Assembly: GCA_037903475.1 (NCBI GenBank)
Contig: JBAJFG010000059.1
Location: 1-64,000 of the forward strand
Source: Ancylostoma caninum
Lineage: Eukaryota > Nematoda > Chromadorea > Rhabditida > Ancylostomatidae
Length of the DNA: 64,000 nt
Direction: 5' to 3'
How positions within the stretch are numbered: position 1 is the first letter of the stretch; each line of letters opens with the position of its first letter. Position numbers and translations under genes: made by a program. Positions 1 to 10,598 of this stretch are shown here, piece after piece. A model generated the notes under the pieces. The model was not told the origin of the DNA and made no database searches. It was given only the letters and a program-made list of their open reading frames with translations.

Positions 1-4
1 TGTA

Positions 5-175
5 GGCAGAATTTTCGCATGATAACCGGTCAAACTCGTTTCAAAATCAAACAATTCCAATTTCCTCCGGCAATTAGTGCTAGAGTCGTACTCGTAATCT
101 TACTACAAAGTTCGAGCAGGATCCGTTCAGTACCAACAGTGCTGTGAGTACTGCAAGGTACTTTTTTCAGGTTAA
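5..175 (+). repeat. Dispersed repeat, left copy flanking mariner
   Basis: This stretch is repeated in the same orientation at 1570-1740. Both copies begin GGCAGAATTTTCGCATGATA and share the later block ATCCGTTCAGTACCAACRGT, with point differences and small indels between. The mariner at 225-1483 lies between the copies. The family is not recognised and no coding capacity is seen. Confidence 0.75.
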
Positions 176-224
176 CTCCTAACAAAATCAATTGAATCAA
201 ATTATCTCTCAGAGTTAGGTAGTA

Positions 225-1483
225 TTAGGGTGGTCAGAAAGTCTTGAGCCGATTTTTTTAAAAGTTTCAGAACTTTCGATTCTTGACCGGTACCACGACC
301 TACCATGTGGTATCATCCTCTATCAGTATCACTCTCGAAACAGATAGGTATATATACCCAGGTTGCCTTTCTTAACTTTAATTACGATGTCAATTCCACA
401 AGTGCACATTCGAGCGATTATCTTCTATGAATGGCGCCGCGGCACTGGAGCGACGGAAACCGTTCGCAACATCAACAACGCATTAGGAGAAGACACTACT
501 TCCATCAGCACTGTCAAACGCTGTTTCGCTCGCTTCGAAGGAGGAGATACGGACTTCGAAGAAAAGCCTCGGTCGGGACGCCCCCTCAAGGTGGAAGACT
601 CTGTCATTCTCGGCGCCGTCAAAGAGGACCCGGAAGTTAGCACCCGCAGTCTTGCGACGAGACTCAGATGTAGCCATCAAACAGTCCTCAGTCGCCTTCA
701 GGTCCTCGGCTACAGAAAGGTGCTGACTCGATGGATCCCTCATGTCTTGACCGATAGTACGCGCTTCATCCGGATATCCATTTGTCAGTCTCTCCTTCTC
801 CGCCCTCAACGAAAGGAGTTTCTGAGGGATCTGATTGCCGGAGACGAGAGTTGGGTCCTCTACGATTCCAATACGCGTCGTGCCTTGTGGCTCCCTCAAG
901 GAGAAGACCCTCCAACGCAAGCCAAATCGGACCTTCACCCCAAGAAGTGTCTCCTTTGCTGCTTTTGGGATTCGCGAGGAATGCTGTATCACGAGCTGCT
1001 CCCGCAAGGACACACCGTCACCGGTAGCGTTTAAGCCAATCAGCTCCAGAAATTAGCGGACGCTGTTCGAGAAAGACGGCCGAGACGAGCTTTTGTCCAC
1101 CTGCTCCACGATAACGCTAAGCCCCATGTAGCTAAAGAGACACGTGAAAAGTTGGAGGAGCTGGGCTGGGACACGCTTCCCCATCCACCCTATTCCCCTG
1201 ATATTGCCTCCTCTGATTATCATTTGTTTCGCTCCCTCAAGGCATTCCTGGCTAAGAAAAAATTCACCAAACTTGAAGATGTTGGAAGGGCGGTCAGCGA
1301 CTTCTCTGATTCCCAGTCTCCCCAGTTCTGGGAAAAGGAGATCGCTGATCTGCCCATTAGGTGGGACATTGTAGTGGCTAATGATGGTGATTATATTGCT
1401 GAGTAAAATTCATTGTGTGCTGAATAACAAAATAAAGAAAAAAAAAAGGTGTCAAACGGCTCAAGACTTTCTGACCACCCTAA
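225..1483 (+). mobile_element. mariner-family transposon, nearly complete
   Basis: The 27-bp ends (225-251 and 1457-1483) are perfect inverted repeats beginning TTAGGGTGGTCAGAAAG, and TA lies directly outside both (223-224, 1484-1485). The length of 1259 bp is normal for mariner. The single gene inside reads on the plus strand. Identical ends and only one stop in the gene point to a fairly recent insertion. Nematode mariners of this type (for example the hookworm 'bandit' group) are known; the exact subfamily is not established here. Confidence 0.93.
387..1406 (+). pseudogene. mariner transposase with one premature stop
   Basis: This encodes a D,D34D transposase that would cut and rejoin element ends in the nucleus. 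The start at 387 (MSIPQVHIRAIIF) is the usual mariner N-terminus; an upstream in-frame start at 363 lies in the 5' leader. Helix-turn-helix regions are followed by GDESWV (first Asp), LHDNAKPHVA (second Asp) and SPDIASSDYHLF (third Asp), with 34 residues between the second and third. The frame is open for 340 codons except for TAA at 1032-1034, at a place where mariners usually have Tyr, so one base change would explain it. No frameshift was seen. As it stands the copy should not make full-length enzyme. Confidence 0.9.
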
Positions 1484-1569
1484 TACATTGCCATATGCAG
1501 TCATGTGCCTGTTTCCAGAAATATCCGTGCTGACCCTGTCCCTTTGTAAGCGCTGGGAGCAGTGCTTTT

Positions 1570-1740
1570 GGCAGAATTTTCGCATGATAACCCCACAAAC
1601 TCTTGCCAAAATCAATTGATTCTAATTCCCTACGACAGTAAGAGTAGGAGTAGTATTCCTAATCTTACTGGGAAATCTGAGCAGTATCCGTTCAGTACCA
1701 ACGGTGCTGTGGGTACTCCTGGGTACTTTTCTAAGTGTAA
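1570..1740 (+). repeat. Dispersed repeat, right copy flanking mariner
   Basis: Direct repeat of 5-175. The two copies lie 1565 bp apart with the mariner and about 130 bp of other sequence between. Divergence between the copies is moderate, so this is an old duplication or two independent insertions, not the target duplication of the mariner. Confidence 0.75.
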
Positions 1741-2471
1741 TTTCTAAAACAAATATTAACTTTACTCTTATTTCAGTCAGAATTGATAGAATTAATGGAA
1801 GAAAAATTCTTAGGCTCACTCTCCCTTCCTCTTTTGCAAAGAAATGGATGATTATTCAACCAAGGTTCAAGTCCCAGGTACGAAGTCCCTTTTGCTCACC
1901 TCATCGCTTACGAAGCCCCGCTTGCCTTGAGTCAAGTCTTTGCGAAATCTGTTCTAAGTCCTTGGAATTCTTCTTTCTTTCTATTCTTAGAATTTTCCCT
2001 TCGCAGCTAAATATTGGCCGAGGAAAATATATGAATGATGAGCCGGCGCGTTTGTTAACACCGGAAGTCGTCATTAACTGCTTGGGTAAGGATTTTCCTA
2101 GTTTAAGTTGATCTACGAACAACTCCACTTGGTTTTTAGGGTGCTGGCAAAGGACATGGCAAGCCACTTTGTAACTATATACCAACAAGAGTTTCCTTCC
2201 TTATGCAGGAACAACTGTCAGGCATGATGGGTTTAGAGATCCTGCAAGATCTCCTTATTTATCCCTAGGACACGGGCTTGCTCCCGCCATTCAGATTTTC
2301 TCCGCGTTCGAGCATTAACTTTTCAGAAGATTTTTAGTTATTAATGGAATGATAGAACTGTCTTTTGATGTCTGTGTACTATCCCCTGATGAGTGCATGC
2401 TGTACAGGTTGCGGCCTATGTTCCCATACATAAACTTTTCTTTGTACTTGTCTCATGTAAGGACAATCCAA

Positions 2472-2569
2472 CCAGAAACCTATACCTTCTCCTTCCAAAA
2501 GCTGTGGAAGGAGAAGGTATAGGTTTCTGGCACAACAGTTCTCTGCTCACGCTCAGAAGCTGTTGTGCC
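2472..2569. repeat. Two abutting hairpins, first with perfect 25-bp arms
   Basis: The arms at 2472-2496 and 2506-2530 are exact reverse complements around a 9-nt loop. The last two bases of the right arm begin a second hairpin, GGCACAACAG (2529-2538) against CTGTTGTGCC (2560-2569). No flanking target duplication was found. It could be a small foldback element or a structured RNA; neither is shown. Confidence 0.85.
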
Positions 2570-2767
2570 TTGCCTTCGTTGCCTGACGCTCTCCACTCGT
2601 AAGGGTGGGGGCACGAATACAACGTCTCCTAGGCTCCGATAAGGCAAAGATATCAAATCACAAATTCATGTCCAGGAAAATAAGCCGCACTCTGTACTTC
2701 ATGACGCTATTGCTCTTATCACGTTCACCATAGGTAGCGTAATAAATTATTAGAATTCTTATTAATA

Positions 2768-3190
2768 TTATTCAGGCTTGGCTACGGCTGCACGAACGGC
2801 ACTAATCAGATTGGTAAGTACTGCAAGTGAGTGCAGAGACAACATGAGTGATTCTAATTTGAGAATAAAAACCGAATAACTAAACTTGTCGCAGTCGATC
2901 TCTTCTTGTTCACAGTGGCATGCCTCTTCTTCTGTCCCGTCACAGGCCAACCATCCCCCTTCAGTGTTCTTGTCGGTTGCTTTCTGAAAAACAAGAATAA
3001 TGGCAGAAGAGCATAGCGTCGCCCACTGCGATTCATGTACACCAGCGCATGGTGGTACAAGATGGCACAAATGCGTAAGATCAAAGTGGCACTCAACCGA
3101 AAACTCTACCCTACATTGACACCAAGTAATATGATGTTTTCGGTTTGGTAAGTTAGAACATGGAGTTGGGACACTGAGCGTTGAACTAGT
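2768..3190 (-). CDS. Possible cysteine-rich coding exon(s), unrecognised
   Basis: Read on the minus strand there is an open stretch from about 3162 to a TAA at 2768. It follows a possible acceptor (CGCTCAG) and is rich in cysteines (TWCQCRV, SVECHF, HLCHLVPPC, ATLCSS, WLACDG, EACHCEQ, IDCDKF). The acidic part could alternatively be its own exon after CTTGTTTTTCAG. It lies downstream of the signal-peptide exon at 5229-5321 on the same strand, so the two may be one small secreted-protein gene. No family is recognised and no splice path was proved. Confidence 0.25.
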   Translation of the reverse strand, partial: TSSTLSVPTPCSNLPNRKHHITWCQCRVEFSVECHFDLTHLCHLVPPCAGVHESQWATLCSSAIILVFQKATDKNTEGGWLACDGTEEEACHCEQEEIDCDKFSYSVFILKLESLMLSLHSLAVLTNLISAVRAAVAKPE

Positions 3191-3682
3191 CGTCGATGTC
3201 CTTTATTGCATATGCTTTGCCACAGCGCTCACATGTGTTCTTATGTGCCCTCTTGCTGCATCTCAAAATAATTTTTTTTAACCAAGGATGAGATCCGCTC
3301 ACGGCGAAAAACCAGTCCTGGCCATTAATTCTCGTGCCATTTTTAAGCGATATCTTTTCACATCCCACATACAATAAATTTTCAGCTATTCACAGTCAAA
3401 ATTCACTCTTTTCCTGGTTTTGCTTATGTAAACCGAGATTCATAAATGTCACCATTCCTAATCCCAAGTAAGCTTCTCCAACTGTAGAGTGAGAAGTTGC
3501 TTTCAACGTTCTTATCCTAGAAATCAAATAAGCTTCTAAGACCATAACCTGGAAAGCATGAAAAGATGTTATATTGCGAGGTATCCACGTCGTTTTGTGC
3601 AGAGAATGCTCACAAAAGATTGTTAGAAGATTTGTCAGGTCAGTAAACAACTAAAGCGACAGTTTTTTTTACTTTTAGGCCT

Positions 3683-3712
3683 CCGAAGACGACGATATAA
3701 TCGAAACGTCGG
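3683..3712 (+). other. Nested hairpin motif CCGA-CGAT/ATCG-TCGG
   Basis: The outer stem CCGA (3683-3686) pairs with TCGG (3709-3712), and the inner stem CGAT (3693-3696) with ATCG (3700-3703). The internal loops read AAGACGA and AAACG. Sequences of the form GAAGAC...CGAAACGTC recur in invertebrate repeats, and the GAAAC segment recalls hammerhead cores, but the CUGAUGA half is missing. Function unknown. Confidence 0.4.
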
Positions 3713-3764
3713 GCTGAAGAATAGATCTGTCCAGCTAAAAACCTTGCTGGCACAATAATAATTT

Positions 3765-5030
3765 GGGGCCGTAGTAATTGCGCTATAACTGCCGGTTAAC
3801 CAGGAGGTTGAACCGGCAGTTATACACTTTATAACCAGGAACCATTACTTTCTTGAAATGGTCTGGAAGGAATGAATTTCGACTTGGTTTCAATAACCGT
3901 GATATAACCGGCAGGTTATACCACAGTTTGTGTGCTGGTCTGGGGCGCTGCAAAACCGTCGGTTTGTTGGATCGCAAAGGCACTGCCATATCGATATTGA
4001 TAGAGCGCGCGCAGAGAGCGCGCAAATGTCTCAGACGCAGACGAGAGGACATCTCGGTTATTAAAAAGTCCTCCAGAGGACTTTTTAGATCCAGGTTATA
4101 CAAGTGTATAAGTGGCATTGCAGCATGATTTTGCGTTAAAATTTGGGCTTTCCTAACTATGCATTGTTACCGTAAAGCTGATATTTTAAATATTTGGAAA
4201 AATTAAGCAGTTTCCTTCCGTTTTAAGTTCCAAATATTTCTTTTTGCATTTAAAACAGCCGAATAGCTCTGGCAATGCAATCAGCCCCATTTTACAAGTG
4301 CGAGAAGTTAATGAAACAGATTGAAATGAAACCTACATGGTTTGAAGCTTTGACCAACAGGGTTCTTCATCACGTATACTAGTAATTGGCCAGTCGATAT
4401 TATACTACACGGTTATGAGGCGCTTCTCGCCAAAACAATAAGTTGCTCTGTGGTAGAGTGGGTAGGATGATAGGATATGATCGAGATGGTGCAGGGTTCA
4501 AATCTTGCCGGTCTCCGTAGTTTTGCATTTTTTGCGTTTGCGCCGTTAACCACGACTAAAATGACCAAAAAGGTTTGAACACATTAGTTATGCACGTAAT
4601 TCTGCACTATCTGTGAAATAGTTGCAATATTAGGAATGTAGTTCAGATCCGATGCGCTATTGCTTCAGAATTGTAAAATAAACACCCTTTCATTCGAAAC
4701 AGAAAACGGATTAATCGTGGAGAACATCTACTAACAGCGGTGAGGTGTACACCATTGGATTCGTTCGTCATTACCTGGGTTGAAATAGTATGTCCATGGA
4801 TACTGTGGCTCAGCGCGATGATTGTTGCCATGTACGCAAGTCTTCGTGCGTTCGATTCCTCGCTAAGGCCGTTTTTTGCATATAAGTGGAAATGGAGTAG
4901 ATATAGCTCAAGTGATGACAAGAATTTCGTTATATCTTGGTTATAAGTCGGTTAACCTCGAAAACTGACAGTTGTTCGAGGCCACAACTTTCTCTATAAC
5001 CGTCGGTTCGAGCACAATTACTACGACCCC
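3765..5030. mobile_element. Non-autonomous DNA element with about 20-bp TIRs
   Basis: The left end GGGGCCGTAGTAATTGCGCT matches the reverse complement of the right end (GGGGTCGTAGTAATTGTGCT) at 18 of 20 bases. Internal structure includes a 14-bp perfect hairpin (3784-3797 with 3811-3824), a 12-bp perfect hairpin with a 2-nt loop (4062-4087), and two tRNA-like A/B-box pairs near 4451-4500 and 4805-4860. No transposase frame and no clear target duplication are seen. Confidence 0.65.
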
Positions 5031-5228
5031 TGCTGTTGAAACGCTGCCGAGCCCAAGGCTTTAGTCAAAATCGCTTCATTTATGTATGTACATATGTAAT
5101 TTGAAACTACACTAAAATCAAAAATATCCGTTCCTAGGAGGACCACTAGCTATTTCAATACATTCTCGTCACAGCGGGATTTTTTTTTTGAGTTTCGAAG
5201 ACTTAGAACAACCACAATTCTTACTCAC

Positions 5229-5321
5229 CTCACCAGAGTTTGAGCTCTTCTTGCTGTCGCCTAAAGCGTGAACACTGAAGAGGGCATACACCAGAGCTAT
5301 GTACAGTACCCAACGCGACAT
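5229..5321 (-). CDS. Signal-peptide first exon of a small secreted protein (candidate)
   Basis: On the minus strand ATG at 5321 opens MSRWVLYIALVYALFSVHAL, a short N-terminus then a hydrophobic core typical of a secretion signal, followed by GDSKKSSNSGE. It ends at a GTGAGT donor (the boundary could be at either of two overlapping GGTGAG sites). A TTTCAG sits a few bases upstream of ATG, fitting trans- or cis-splicing. Downstream exons would lie to the left, and the 3765-5030 element would then be in the first intron. The rest of the protein is not established. Confidence 0.4.
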
Positions 5322-5622
5322 ATAATAGCCTGAAATGAATTTTCTTGGTAGTGAATGTTGAAATACACAACATGCATAAAAGCGACAGTCCACGGTGCTT
5401 GTGGGATACGGCGAATACTCCATCAGCACATACAACTTATATGAAAGGTTTCTAGCTCATCGTAGAGTATAAATGTGGTCCGACTGGAGCCAATCATCCA
5501 GGATCCTCTTCACGCTCGTTTTGCATGCTCGGATGGATAATATTCTGAATTACCTATACATTACTGTTGAGATTTTGTAGATCCACAGACAATTTCAGCT
5601 TATTCGTCCTCGGAAATCGGCA

Positions 5623-5847
5623 GAATTGAAGCCCCCTATCATTGAGGCTCCAATTGCCCAAAGTGGCGGGGGGGGGGGTGTTATTCAAATTGCTGTCCGG
5701 CTTTAGCTGGGCCGCGCTATTGGGCTGCTATTCACGTTTTGTATAGGGTGGAATGGCAATCCGATATTCATCGAATGGCAACCGAACAGCAACTCTAATG
5801 ACACCCTAATACCATCCAGTTGGAGTTTCAATGCAGGGGCTTCAATT
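5623..5847. mobile_element. Short MITE
   Basis: GAATTGAAGCCCC near 5623 is inverted as GGGGCTTCAATTC near 5836, and the similarity continues imperfectly inward for about 35 bp. The element is about 225 bp and non-coding, and contains a run of ten or more G at about 5667. Flanking duplication not resolved. Confidence 0.55.
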
Positions 5848-5859
5848 CGGCGAATTCTG

Positions 5860-8800
5860 AGATGGGTAGAGTAGAGCAGTGCTATTTTAATTTGGCCATT
5901 TTACTCTGATTGGATTCAACATTTTCTTGACGTGGGCCACTCATATAATAGGTGTGACTGTTCAACCTAACGGAAGCAAAACAAAACGCAGCACTTCATT
6001 GGAATTATGGAGCAGAGTTGATCGAAGCATGGGTGCACCTTGAAGCTCACATCTCCTGAAAAACAGATGAGCGAGGTTTTGTGGATTACTCAGCAACACT
6101 ATTTAAACCTGGAAAATTGCTGCTGAACGTTTATCCTATACATAAACTCCCTTACATCTTCGAAATTGATTTCTCTACAGTTTTCATCTGTATAGGCTTT
6201 GCTGTGGTTAGATGGGGAAGGTGCAAATGAGGAAAATTTGTTTTTTTTTTTTTGCCGTGTAGAAATTCCACTAGAGCATAAAGGTTAGAGACTTCGATTA
6301 ATTAGGATTAAGGGAAGAGAACAGGCCCATAGGGAGAAAAAGAAATTTTAAATAAGTAAAGTCGGAATGGCTAAAAATCGATAGAAATTTGCAGCTAGAG
6401 AATTGCAAGAACATATCTTAACATACACGAACTTTGATTTTGCTCCTTGAAGCAAACAACGTGAGCTGGTTTATGTGAACGAGTTCGATCCCATGCAAAA
6501 ACTTCGTATTCTGAAGCGTTGTGAAGAATACCGTTTCAAAGATTCCGACCCTGCTGAAATGAAAATTTTCTTTCAATACCTACTAAATGAATTGGACCAA
6601 CCCTGACTCTTTTCCACCCGGCATAATTTTGTGAAACCCTCAATAAATAGTATATTAATTGGAAACATTGGTTTTTTTTTGACTGGGTAGTGACGGTTGG
6701 ACATCCATGGCATTCGTTGTCAGCAGAAAAAAAAACACCCAAGGATGCTCTGGCGATTGTTTTTAAGTGAATGCATTCCAGAGTAGTGCGCCTTCTCTTA
6801 AGAAAACAAATTACTCATTTTTCTTAGCTGGCAGAGCACGGTGGTCCACACACTTCCGGAAGGGCGATCTGGATCATGAATGAGAACGAAGAGCATTCAA
6901 CGAAGAAATACACGTTAAGTTTATGAGATAAGACTGTTCTGAAAGCATTAATTACTACATACGTAGCAGACCTGCTACGTGGAGTTAGTTTGCTGCTCAC
7001 AAAGCATATCTCACCAATGACTGTTCGAGACCGAAGACGTCAATTTTCGATGGAAGCAGGGAAGCAGAGTTGGCTAAATGCAGTCGAGACGTGCGTGATA
7101 CAATCAGCTGCAGTTGCCATCGGGCGAGAAGATGATAAGACAGTGGTCAACAGCACCAAAAACAGAAAATGAAGAGTGGGAGAAGTCGATTATGACGCGC
7201 AACATCATCCGAGTCATTTCTTCCGAGTTCTTGAAACTTACAATGAAGAATGAGACACAACTCTTGTGCCGTCTAACGCTTACGCCTTAGCTGTTTGTGA
7301 AGAGCTCTTCACTTCCTATGGGTGTCTGAAAATCCTCTTATGTTTGGGCAGTATGTAACTTATTCGCCAGGAGGCTGATTCAACACTGTTTTGCCTCCAG
7401 AGTTTTTTTTCATTTGAAAAATTTCAAAAATATTTCGACAATTATGGAAAGAATAGCACAAGAACCTTTTTCCGGAGAACAACCACCCTCCCAGCCTTTA
7501 CTCTAGCATTCGTTAAAAGACTCTCAAATCATGCTTCCGAGAAATAGATTTCAAAACAGATTTCCTCCTTCTAGCTCATCCCTTCCTTGGGTGTTGTGGT
7601 GTAGAAAGCCCCGTACTATGTTTGTTCAATGATAAGGATCTGTAGGTGAATTCAGAGTAACGATAAACCCACAGCAGATTTATTAATTAAAACATGTTCG
7701 GGTAGGTGCTGCTTCGAGAAAAAAAGAAAAAACAGAATTAAATTGCCTGCGTCTATGCTTTAGGTCCATGGGCTTGTGATGTTAAGAGCTTCAACTTCTG
7801 CCAAGTCCGAGAAAGAGGCAAGTGAAAGAGGGGATGCTAAAGTATTGATTTGTACAGAGTGAAACGGGACGAGAACGTGCGTAGGTACGTATATCATGCG
7901 CATAATGCCAGGTATCGTATGTGTAAATTTTGTGGTGTCGTGTGGCTACCGTTTCATGTCATATCGTCACTATCACTCTGACTCATTTTTGATTATTCTG
8001 GTAGCATTGCCTTGCAAGGGCGGAGAACATAATCACGACTAGGTTTTGCTGCACTATCACTCTGATTCTTACACGAACTGACACGCAATTCTTAGATCGT
8101 AAGGGCTTTAAAAAAGCTATCACTAGGGAGACCCATTTGTACCAATTCAACGTAGTTTTAATAAGGCTCGTCGAACCAGGCACGTGGTGTCCTGAGCCAA
8201 ACTAGGACGCATTGAGAGCAAATCAAAGTCAAGGATTTTTTTTTGCTCGCGATCCGAGATGGTGCTTCGGAGGAATTGTGTTTTGAAATGTCATGTGAAC
8301 GAAGCCTATGTAAGCATTTAAAGATTACCAGTCTAGTGACGTAGCGCCAGCGCTCCATTGCACCAAAACCACATCGGCTCCGTGTTGTTGAGCAACTATG
8401 AGGCGGCACCAAAGAAGGAACCTGAGCTGGACTACGATGTCTACGACAACAAATAATGTTGAAAATAGCTTTTACTCCCCCTAATCCCCTACTGTTTTTC
8501 AATGATTGCTGTATTTTACAGAACCGAAAGGAAACGCATCGAACGAGAGTGGCTTCACTTGTAAAAAAGAAGAATGAGCTTTGGTTTTGAATTGAAAGAG
8601 TCGCGCGGTACTCGAATTCTTTCCACTTCCCAGCAAGATTCAGCGACTAGGAAACGATGCTTACCCTTCCGCTGCAACTCTCATTTTTTCATTTTTGCTC
8701 TGTCTCTTCTTTCACCTGAACTACTTCATTGTTTTCTGTGAGCGGAAGCGGAACTTCTCTTTTCGGTTCAAAAATCGGCCAAGGATTGAAGCTGCACGCC

Positions 8801-9680
8801 GAGATGGGATAAGATATTGTGTACTGTATTGTACATACATACAGTGATTGTTGCAATTTTCACATTCTACAGGCATACCTAATTGTTTTACGTGCAATTG
8901 TGGGCCACCGTCAGCACTAGAAGTTTTGAGCGAGTACAGAAAATCCCAGTATTTATTGAAACATTGAAGAGCTCGAATATAACAGAGCTCGTCAGATTCT
9001 GAGAATTTAGAATTTTTATTATTCGTGTATTCTGAGCAGTTACTGTTTGGTAACAGAGTTCCTTTCGTTTGCATAAAAAGAACTGTTTCAGAGAGATCTT
9101 AGTCCCACTTAAACATCAACTTTGTCTGTTGAATGCATTCGTACCCCACGAAGCAGAGCCTTCGCGGACTTCTGAATCTAGTGTTACGCTTTTAAGAATT
9201 ATGCCACCAGTAACGAATTTTTTCTGCTAAAATTAAATATCAGATCCTATTCTAGGGGAGGGGGTCACTCTAATAAATGCTTCTATTCTATAATGATTTG
9301 GAAGTTATACTGTGCTAAGAAGGCGAAATAATGTGAAATCTGATACAAAACATAACAGTTAATGCCCAGTCAGCGAGGCATTGCGACCTTTCCGATCTCG
9401 TTCTCTTTCGCATTGTGAATACGTATCCAGGTCACTCTATCCAATCTCTCTTCGGTTTTGCGCTATGTGCATCCTGAACGCATTACTCTGACTATCATAT
9501 TACCTAAAATTATTTGTGAACTTGATTCTCTTAAGCTGACCAGTGATCTCTTGAAGTGACCTTTCAGTGCGATGTCAATGTTTGTAGAGTGTTTCCGTGG
9601 TGAAGTCCAAGGCTTGGCTATGACTGTTGTCTAGGACTAGGAAAAAAAGCAGTATACGAATGAAAAAGTGCAGCTATCTC
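5860..9680. other. No supportable gene
   Basis: Apart from homopolymer runs, no open frame here has a recognisable domain, plausible signal peptide or consistent splice structure, and I found no terminal repeats. Confidence 0.5.
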
Positions 9681-9686
9681 CTGATA

Positions 9687-10596
9687 TTAGGTTGATCCGA
9701 AAGTTTTGCACCAAGATATTTTTTAGGATCTAGAATTCGATAGACTTTGAATCAAAATGCCACTACATGTGAACTGTAGGATACACCTGGCTGCAGCCGT
9801 ACAATGATCGCTAGACATCTCGAAGCGCTGAGTTACAGAAAACTGATGACGGGTTGGGTCCCCCACAAACATAGTGCCTTGCAAGACTGAGTGTGGGCTA
9901 AACTTTGCTTCTGCGTCCACACAGGAAGAACTTTCAGCACCAGCTCATTAATGGAAATAAGACTTGGGTCTGTGTGTTAACCATACACGAGAGAAAATTG
10001 ACTCGCGCGTAGCGAACCATCTCCAATATAGTCAAAAGAGAGGTGCACGAAAGAAAGTTTTTCTGTGTTGTTGGTGGAATTCCGAGAGAATGCTGTACCG
10101 AGAACTGCTGACACCTATGCTACCATGACTGCCTAAGTCTACTCTCTTTAATTGCAGCAATTGGTAGACGCAATTTACCTGGAGCTGGGAAAAATTGACC
10201 ATGTTGCTCCACTTCATGACAACGCCCGGCCTCACGTGGCGAAGCTCACCCACCAAAAAATTGCCGAATTAGGTTGGAAGGATCTACCACAATCCGCTTA
10301 TTCTCCTGACTTGTGCCCGTCCTGCCCGTCCGAATACCACTTGCTCGGAGCCCTGAGGCTGCATCTACGAGAAAACAAATTCGGTGATTGGACCAAACAG
10401 AAATGTGAGATTCGAAGCTTCTTAGACTCGCAGCTGCCAGCGTTCTTGACTTCTGGAGCTGATGTCTAGTGAAGCGTTGGTCATACCTCGTGGATCATGA
10501 ATGTGATTATTTTGTTGATTGATATCTATTCATAATGAACTTGACATTTTTTGAAAAATGTATGAGATTAGGTGCAAGACTTTCGGACCAACCTAA
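9687..10596 (+). mobile_element. mariner-family transposon, internally deleted
   Basis: The ends TTAGGTTGATCCGAAAG (9687) and the reverse complement of the right end (TTAGGTTGGTCCGAAAG) match at about 24 of 26 positions. TA flanks both sides (9685-9686, 10597-10598). The length of 910 bp against about 1.3 kb shows a loss of some 350 bp, mainly the N-terminal part of the gene. Confidence 0.88.
9795..10469 (+). pseudogene. mariner transposase remnant
   Basis: The N-terminal DNA-binding region is gone. Fragments in several frames remain: a WVPH block near 9855, then an open C-terminal segment 10152-10469 with LHDNARPHVA and YSPDLCPSCPSEYHLL. Multiple stops and shifts make it non-functional. Its sequence differs from the copy at 387-1406, so it is a different, older subfamily. 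Confidence 0.8.
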
Positions 10597-10598
10597 TA

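Noticed and set aside
425..1013. Overlapping frames on both strands inside the mariner gene
   Set aside because: Shadows of the transposase frame; only the frame from 387 carries mariner motifs.
1704..2111. 135-codon plus-strand frame
   Set aside because: Starts in the repeat copy at 1570-1740, has no domain and no splice or signal features; likely chance.
3683..3712. Hammerhead ribozyme
   Set aside because: The GAAAC part is present but the CUGAUGA half and the three-stem layout are missing.
4445..4517. tRNA-like sequence with A box and GGGTTCAAATC B box
   Set aside because: The acceptor stem does not pair and the T stem is imperfect; treated as a tRNA-derived fragment inside the TIR element.
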